From positions 1 to 19,334 of the forward strand of contig JAPYOI010000207.1 in the NCBI GenBank assembly GCA_028278755.1: 19,334 nt of DNA. Direction: 5' to 3'. This stretch comes from Poriferisodalis multihospitum. GTDB lineage: Bacteria; Actinomycetota; Acidimicrobiia; Acidimicrobiales; Poriferisodalaceae. Below, piece by piece: positions 15,591 through 19,334 of this stretch. The notes below the pieces were generated by a model. That model searched no databases and had not been told where the DNA came from. It saw only the letters and a program-made list of their open reading frames with translations. Position 1 is the stretch's first letter; each line of letters opens with the position of its first letter. Position numbers and translations under genes: made by a program.

Positions 15591-16034
15591 ATGTTCCGAC
15601 TGACATCGCTGGACCACATTGTGCTGCGGGTCATCGACGTCGAGCGGAGCATGGACTTCTACACGTCGGTGCTCGGCTGCAGCGTCGAGCACATCAACGA
15701 TGAGATCGGCCTGTACCAGTTGCGGGCCGGCGATTGCATCATCGACTTGGTCGACGTGGCGGGCGTGCTGGGGAGGGAGGGTGGCCCACCGCCGGGTCCG
15801 ACGGCGCACAACGTGGACCACTTCTGCGTGCGGATCGAGCCGTTCGACGAAGCCGACCTGCGTGAGCATTTTGCAGCCCACGGCGTCGAAGCTGGCCGCC
15901 TGTACAACAACTGGGGCGCCGACGGGCGCGGCCCGTCGATGTACGTGAAAGATCCCGACGGCAACACCGTCGAACTCAAGGGACCGCCGACTCAGCCTTA
16001 CGACCCGGCGGTCGGCTACATCCACGCGTCGTAA
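15591..16034 (+). CDS. VOC (glyoxalase/dioxygenase) family protein
   Basis: A 147-residue single-domain protein of the vicinal oxygen chelate family. The start LTSLDHIVLRVIDVERSMDFYTSVLG and the end YVKDPDGNTVELKGPP are classic. Likely metal ligands are His9, His77 (NVDHFCVR) and Glu128 (NTVELK), with paired beta-alpha-beta-beta-beta modules. Such proteins include glyoxalase I, fosfomycin-resistance enzymes and extradiol dioxygenase relatives; the loop GREGGPPPGPTAHNVDHF is frequent in glyoxalase-like members of unknown substrate. GGGAGG lies about 6 bases before the ATG. The stop is one base from the GTG of the following SDR gene, so the two are cotranscribed and probably act together. Confidence 0.9.
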   Translation: MFRLTSLDHIVLRVIDVERSMDFYTSVLGCSVEHINDEIGLYQLRAGDCIIDLVDVAGVLGREGGPPPGPTAHNVDHFCVRIEPFDEADLREHFAAHGVEAGRLYNNWGADGRGPSMYVKDPDGNTVELKGPPTQPYDPAVGYIHAS

Positions 16035-16035
16035 C

Positions 16036-16779
16036 GTGCTCGAGGGCAAGCGCATCGTCGTGACTGGGGCGGGCGCCGGGCTCGGTGCTGCCATTGCGGA
16101 AACGGCATGTGGCTACGGGGCCGAGGTGTTCGGCGTCGACATCGACCCGGACACCGATGTCGACGGGCACTACGACGTCGCCGACGAGGCCGATGTGGCC
16201 CGGCTGTTCGCAGCCGCCGTCGAGCAGATGGGTGGCATCGACGGACTGGTCAACAACGTCGGCATCGCTGGCCCGACAGGCCGCGTCGAAGACCTCGATC
16301 CGGCAGCGTTCGATCACTGCGTGAAGGTGAACGTGGGCAGCACGTTCCGCTGCACTGCGGCGACGGTGCCGCTGCTAGGTGCGGGCGGCTCGATTGTCAA
16401 CATCGTTTCCACCGCTGGCATCTTCGGCTACCCGCTGCGGAGTCCCTACGCCGCCTCGAAGTGGGCCGTGGTGGGCCTCACCAAGACGTGGGCCATGGAA
16501 CTCGGCGAGCGCGGCATTCGAGTCAACGCGATCTGCCCCGGCACTGTCGAGGGCCCGCGCATGGACGGTGTGATCGAGCGTGAGGCAGTTGCCACCGGCA
16601 CCACGGCCGAAGAGATCAAGGCCGGCTACACCGCACAGGTGTCGATGCACACGCTCGTCACCGGCAACGACATCGGCGAGGCCTGTTGCTGGCTGCTCTC
16701 GGACGCCGCTCGCTACGTATCGGGCCAAGTCCTCAGCGTGGACGGCAATACCGAAACCCTTCGGACCGTTACGCCCTGA
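16036..16779 (+). CDS. Classical SDR family oxidoreductase
   Basis: A 247-residue NAD(P)-dependent short-chain dehydrogenase/reductase of normal length. The cofactor motif is TGAGAGLG (10-17), an acidic residue follows strand 2 (VDID, suggesting NAD preference), NNVG is at 73-76, and Asn99 is in the NVGS segment. The catalytic tetrad is completed by Ser125 (NIVSTAG), Tyr138 and Lys142 (YAASK). The C-terminus has the family's GNDIGEACCWLLSDAARYVSGQVLSVDGN block. The substrate is an unknown alcohol or ketone. The GTG start at 16036 lies one base after the VOC stop, so translation is probably coupled. It converges with the PPOX gene, with a 72-base gap lacking a clear hairpin. Confidence 0.95.
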   Translation: MLEGKRIVVTGAGAGLGAAIAETACGYGAEVFGVDIDPDTDVDGHYDVADEADVARLFAAAVEQMGGIDGLVNNVGIAGPTGRVEDLDPAAFDHCVKVNVGSTFRCTAATVPLLGAGGSIVNIVSTAGIFGYPLRSPYAASKWAVVGLTKTWAMELGERGIRVNAICPGTVEGPRMDGVIEREAVATGTTAEEIKAGYTAQVSMHTLVTGNDIGEACCWLLSDAARYVSGQVLSVDGNTETLRTVTP

Positions 16780-16851
16780 CGAACGCGGCAGATAATCCGA
16801 TCGCCCTGCCAAGAATCGATGAGCGCATGGGGGAAGCAGTGGCTCCGGTGG

Positions 16852-17478
16852 TCAGCCGGCGTCGGACCACAGCGTGGCTTCGTAGCCCGCTTCGAGGTCT
16901 TGGTCGATGGCGCTTGGTTCAGCCTGCAGCTCATGCTGGGAGGCAAGGATCTCGCCCGCCGTGGGCACCTCGCTATCCGGCCACGTCGACGTGTCCCAGA
17001 GGTTGGCGCGTATCAGCGCCTTCCCGCAGTGGAGAAAGCACTCGTCGACATCGACGACCACGGCCGTTTTGGGCACCCGATCCCCCACCGCTGTCGCCGC
17101 ACAGACGTCGGGATCGGTCGTGAGCGAAGCAGCGCCGTTCACCCGCACGGTGTGATCGCTGCCGGGTACGAAGAAGATCAAGCCGACCTGGGGGTTGTCC
17201 AGGAAGTTGGTGTACGAGTCGAGCCGGTTGTTGCCGGCGAGATCGCCGAAGGCCAAGCGTGTGCCGTCATCGAGCACCCGGGCGAATCCCGGAGGCCCGC
17301 CACGGGGCGAAGCGTCGGTGCCGCCCGGGCCATGGGTCGCCAGCACGCACAGTGGCGACAACGCCAGGAATCGGACCGATTCGGCATCGATGGCCGGCAC
17401 GTTCTTGTTGGCCACCAGCTTGGACGGCTGGCGGTAGATCTGACGCAGCGCCGAGGTGTCGCTGACTCGTCCGTTCAT
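16852..17478 (-). CDS. PPOX-class FMN-dependent flavoprotein (DR_2398/MSMEG_1061-like)
   Basis: A 208-residue protein of the split-barrel pyridoxamine 5'-phosphate oxidase-like family, close to the 'PPOX class probable FMN-dependent enzyme' group. LSPLCVLATHGPGGTDASPRGG is the first barrel strand pair with the flavin-phosphate site. The motif LAGNNRLDSYTNFLDNPQVGLIFFVPG followed by TVRVNG is the best marker. A later ALIRANLWDTSTWPDS is typical near the C-terminus. Members reduce or oxidise various substrates, or bind F420/FMN; the role here is unknown. ATG at 17478 has GGGA upstream and gives the usual start. An in-frame ATG at 17607 would add 43 low-complexity residues that lack family similarity. 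It diverges from the DUF1697 gene. Confidence 0.88.
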   Translation of the reverse strand: MNGRVSDTSALRQIYRQPSKLVANKNVPAIDAESVRFLALSPLCVLATHGPGGTDASPRGGPPGFARVLDDGTRLAFGDLAGNNRLDSYTNFLDNPQVGLIFFVPGSDHTVRVNGAASLTTDPDVCAATAVGDRVPKTAVVVDVDECFLHCGKALIRANLWDTSTWPDSEVPTAGEILASQHELQAEPSAIDQDLEAGYEATLWSDAG

Positions 17479-17591
17479 CGCCCGTCCCTTTCGCCGGCCG
17501 CAGTCTTGCCGCTCAGAGGTCACTTTGGTGGGGCTTCGATCCTTCGGCGCTCCGCAGCTCAGCAGTTCTGCCGGACGTGGTCTCTGAGTAG

Positions 17592-17598
17592 AAGGAGG
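17592..17598 (+). promoter_or_regulatory. Strong Shine-Dalgarno AAGGAGG before leader ORF / DUF1697
   Basis: AAGGAGG is the strongest ribosome site in the window. It is 7 bases before ATG 17606 and 9 bases before GTG 17608, but about 75 bases before the family-like DUF1697 ATG at 17674. It therefore either serves a leader ORF or marks a longer DUF1697 start at GTG 17608. Confidence 0.7.
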
Positions 17599-17605
17599 GT
17601 GTGAC

Positions 17606-17677
17606 ATGTGTTCATGGCACCGACTGCCGCCGTCGCCCTACCGTTCGCTCATGACCGGAGTGACCCGCCAGCCATGA
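17606..17677 (+). CDS. Possible 23-codon leader ORF, coupled to DUF1697
   Basis: A short ORF of 23 codons starts with ATG at 17606 (MCSWHRLPPSPYRSL...), 7 bases after a strong AAGGAGG. Its TGA stop (17675-17677) overlaps the ATG of the DUF1697 gene (17674) as ATGA, so ribosomes ending the leader could restart on the main gene. The peptide has no recognised function. The competing reading is that GTG 17608, in frame with DUF1697, is the real start and the leader does not exist. Confidence 0.35.
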   Translation: MCSWHRLPPSPYRSLMTGVTRQP

Positions 17678-18222
17678 CCGCCCGCTGCGTCGTGCTGCCC
17701 AAAGGCATCAACGTGGGCGGGCACAACCGGGTTCCCATGGCCGAGCTGCGACCCAAGCTGGCCGAGGCCGGCTACGCCGATCCCGTCACGATCCTGCAGA
17801 GCGGCAACATCATCGTCACCGCCGAGATCGCCCCCGACCAGCCCAATGCCGACTCCGTGGCCGCCGCTGTCCGGCAACTCCTCGCCGACGAATTCGACGT
17901 CCACGTGCCCTGCGCAGCCCGCACCGCCGCCGAGATCGAAGCCATCCTCGAGCGCAACCCACTCGGCCACATCGCCGACGACGGCTCCCGCTACCTGGTC
18001 AACTTCCTGTCGGAAGCGCCACCCCCCGGCGCGATCCGTGAGCTCGCCGACGCCGACCACAGCCCCGAAGTCCTCCACATCGAGGGCACAGAGGCATACG
18101 TCTGGGCACCCGATGGCATCAAGGCGCTGCGTCTGTCGTACTCGCACCTCGAGCGACATCTCGACGTCACCGCCACAGCCCGCAACTGGAACACGCTCGA
18201 ACGCATCGCAGCCAAGCTCTAG
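17674..18222 (+). CDS. DUF1697 family protein
   Basis: A 182-residue protein with the DUF1697 signature near its start: LPKGINVGGHNRVPMAELRPKL followed by GYADPVTILQSGNIIV. NPLGHIADDGSRYLVNFLS and KALRLSYSHLERHLDVTATARNWNTLERI complete the family pattern, the last being its conserved C-terminal block. Function is not established; the fold is cytoplasmic alpha/beta. The usual family N-terminus starts at the ATG 17674, which lacks its own ribosome site but overlaps the stop of a leader ORF that has a strong one. GTG 17608 or ATG 17614 would add 22 or 20 residues. A hairpin follows the stop, so the gene is probably a single transcript unit. Confidence 0.9.
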   Translation: MTARCVVLPKGINVGGHNRVPMAELRPKLAEAGYADPVTILQSGNIIVTAEIAPDQPNADSVAAAVRQLLADEFDVHVPCAARTAAEIEAILERNPLGHIADDGSRYLVNFLSEAPPPGAIRELADADHSPEVLHIEGTEAYVWAPDGIKALRLSYSHLERHLDVTATARNWNTLERIAAKL

Positions 18223-18239
18223 CCGTCCCGCCCGGCCTC

Positions 18240-18270
18240 GCGCCAACCGCCGTCATCGGCGGCCCGGCGC
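18240..18270 (+). terminator. Strong nested hairpin after DUF1697
   Basis: Seventeen bases past the DUF1697 stop, a 6-base stem CCGCCG-TCAT-CGGCGG (18247-18262) is nested inside a second 5-base stem GCGCC/GGCGC (18240-18244 with 18266-18270), with AA and CCC internal bulges. All paired bases are perfect. No T-tract follows, as is common for high-GC actinobacterial terminators. It may end the DUF1697 transcript before the HEPN gene. Confidence 0.55.
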
Positions 18271-18305
18271 GCCTCCACACTCATCTGGCCACCTCTACGA
18301 AATCA

Positions 18306-18857
18306 ATGGAACCGATAGCCCGCACCGTCGCTACGGTCGGCAGGGTGCGAGGCCGGGACGCCATCACGTACCTCATCGAGGCGAAACGCCTCGAGCAGAT
18401 TGCGGTGGAAGGCCGCCAGGAGGCGGGTGACGAGGTGCTCGGTCAGGCCGAACGGCGACTCGGCACTGCGAACGCCGGGATCGATGTCGGCGACATCGCC
18501 GGCGCATTCGCCGTTGCGTACGACGCATGCCGAATGGCGGCCGAATCGCTCCTGCTGCGTCAGTCTCTGAGGCCGACGTCCGGGGAGGGCTCTCATGTCA
18601 CTGTCGAAGACGCAGTCTCGGCTCAGTTCTCGGACTCCATCCCCGAATTCGCGAAGCCGACATTCGAGAGATTCCGCCGGAAACGTCACTCTGCGCAGTA
18701 CTACGACGCAGACACGCCACCGCTGACGAGCGAGGACGCGATGTGGGCGATCTCCCTGGCCAGAGCGGCAGTGGACGGCTCTCGCCGAATCGCCGAAACG
18801 GTTGCCTTGAAGCCGTTCAGCCCTGACCAAGGTCGATCTGCACGAGCGGCCGGCTGA
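18306..18857 (+). CDS. HEPN domain protein of a wHTH-MNT/HEPN locus
   Basis: A 183-residue, helix-rich protein. RRLGTANAGIDVGDIAGAFAVAYDACRMAAESLLLRQSLRPTS-type sequence (50-92) and the later ERFRRKRHSAQYY block match the actinobacterial HEPN proteins that partner winged-helix-MNT genes (recalled family knowledge). The HEPN RNase motif Rx4-6H is met by Arg122-x5-His128, with Tyr132/133 following. In HepT-MntA-type systems HEPN is the toxin RNase and MNT the antitoxin that AMP-modifies it. Here the gene points toward its presumed partner and overlaps its 3' end by 41 bases (18817-18857), rather than following it in the same direction. The start is uncertain: ATG 18306 has no ribosome site, and GTG 18345 begins just before the recognisable domain. 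Confidence 0.75.
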   Translation: MEPIARTVATVGRVRGRDAITYLIEAKRLEQIAVEGRQEAGDEVLGQAERRLGTANAGIDVGDIAGAFAVAYDACRMAAESLLLRQSLRPTSGEGSHVTVEDAVSAQFSDSIPEFAKPTFERFRRKRHSAQYYDADTPPLTSEDAMWAISLARAAVDGSRRIAETVALKPFSPDQGRSARAAG

Positions 18858-19140
18858 CGACGGTTGCGTGAAAGCTGCCGGTGCCGTCGTCGATCCAGCC
18901 GGCCGGGCGCACCGCGTCCTGGACGGGGCGGCCGAGTCGCTCCTCGGCTGCGGAGAGCGCCGCGTAGAGCCGACCGCGGTCTGGTGAGCCCAGCACGAGA
19001 ACGTCGATATCGGCAACGGGTCGGGTGCCCCCATCCTCAGACCAGCGGGCTGCCCACGATCCGTAGACGTACGCAGCATCGATGCCGTCGACATCCGCCA
19101 GCACCTCCGCGAGCACGTGCGGGGGGCCGAACGCCCTCAC
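18817..19140 (-). CDS. Minimal nucleotidyltransferase (MNT) domain, possibly the second half of a frameshifted wHTH-MNT gene
   Basis: A 107-residue nucleotidyltransferase-fold protein. VYGSWAARWSEDGG supplies the GS motif (Gly27-Ser28) and PVADIDVLVLGSPDR the DxD metal site (Asp44, Asp46). RAFGPPHVLAEVLADVDG and the closing SRPLVQIDLG are typical of the MNT half of actinobacterial winged-helix-MNT fusion proteins. GTG 19140 overlaps the stop of the upstream winged-helix gene as GTGA, so it could be translated by coupling. One missing base at this junction would equally explain the split, because fused relatives read ...LAEVL-L-RAFGPP. MNT proteins act as antitoxins that modify HEPN toxins by AMP transfer; here the HEPN gene is convergent. 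Confidence 0.75.
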   Translation of the reverse strand: MRAFGPPHVLAEVLADVDGIDAAYVYGSWAARWSEDGGTRPVADIDVLVLGSPDRGRLYAALSAAEERLGRPVQDAVRPAGWIDDGTGSFHATVVSRPLVQIDLGQG

Positions 19141-19334
19141 AGCACCTCGGCAAGGCCCCGGTAGTAGGGGCTGTCAGTATTCGCTCGCACAAGGCGGACG
19201 TTGCCGATCTTGCGGCTCGTGACGATGCCGGCAGCCTGCGCCCGCTCGATTTCTCTGTGCACAGAGCTGATCGGCAGCCCCAGCATCGCGGCGATGTCGG
19301 TGACGCTGGCTTCGAGTTCGGGGTCGCCGAGCAG
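19137..19334 (-). CDS. Winged-helix DNA-binding protein, partial at window edge
   Basis: Sixty-five residues are visible before the stop; the N-terminus lies outside the window. SVTDIAAMLGLPISSVHREIERAQAAGIVTSRKIGNVRLVRANTDSPYYRGLAEVL reads as a MarR/ArsR-like winged helix: a helix-turn-helix with recognition helix around ISSVHREIERA, then the wing (SRKIGNVRLVRAN). Such domains repress their own promoter. The TGA stop overlaps the MNT GTG as GTGA. In actinobacterial relatives this domain is fused to MNT in one protein, so the split may be real coupling or a 1-base deletion or assembly error. Confidence 0.75.
   Translation of the reverse strand: MLGDPELEASVTDIAAMLGLPISSVHREIERAQAAGIVTSRKIGNVRLVRANTDSPYYRGLAEVL

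Noticed and set aside
18303..19094. 263-residue minus-strand frame across the HEPN and MNT genes
   Set aside because: Arg/Ser-rich without motifs; the MNT GS/DxD motif and the HEPN motif lie in other frames.

Overview
The window is about 19.3 kb of high-GC DNA, dense in genes, with short intergenic gaps, frequent GTG starts and several 4- to 17-base gene overlaps. The protein families (a CaiB-type CoA transferase, a group-D-like acyl-CoA dehydrogenase, PPOX and VOC proteins, a wHTH/MNT/HEPN locus, and membrane-anchored proteins with Thr/Pro/Ala linkers) point to Actinomycetota. My best guess is an Acidimicrobiia-like lineage; that is an inference from protein style, and no rRNA or marker gene is present. 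I found no tRNA, rRNA, CRISPR array, insertion sequence or phage gene.

Layout. (1) Positions 116-2983, minus strand: a likely operon of a small membrane protein with six 11-residue Gly-rich repeats, a family III CoA transferase and an acyl-CoA-dehydrogenase-fold flavoprotein. (2) 3113-5038, plus: a membrane-anchored protein whose outer part is exactly fourteen 37-residue RCC1/BLIP-II-like repeats with paired cysteines. (3) 5072-8057, plus: an atypical extended SDR, an amidase-signature enzyme and a YgiN-like ABM protein. (4) 8121-10478, plus: FxsA, an overlapping membrane-anchored SH3b protein and a DUF1295 membrane protein. (5) 10484-10888, minus: a CadI/ArsI-like VOC protein. (6) 10992-14063, plus: a tightly coupled cassette of alpha/beta hydrolase, NADPH-dependent FMN reductase and class A FAD monooxygenase, which reads as an oxidative catabolic or detoxification unit. 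(7) 14079-15416, minus: an exported DUF3179 protein. (8) 15591-16779, plus: a VOC protein and a classical SDR, one base apart. (9) 16852-17478, minus: a PPOX-type flavoprotein. (10) 17606-18222, plus: a possible 23-codon leader ORF with a strong Shine-Dalgarno sequence, coupled to a DUF1697 gene, followed by a strong hairpin. (11) 18306 to the right edge: a HEPN-domain gene facing, and overlapping tail to tail, a minimal nucleotidyltransferase (MNT) preceded by a winged-helix gene that runs off the window.

Most genes are ordinary soil or marine actinobacterial metabolism. The parts most worth a second look are the rearranged wHTH/MNT/HEPN locus at the right end (apparently frameshifted and with HEPN inverted), the exact 14 x 37 repeat surface protein, the divergent 6 x 11 repeat membrane protein beside it, and the leader ORF before DUF1697.
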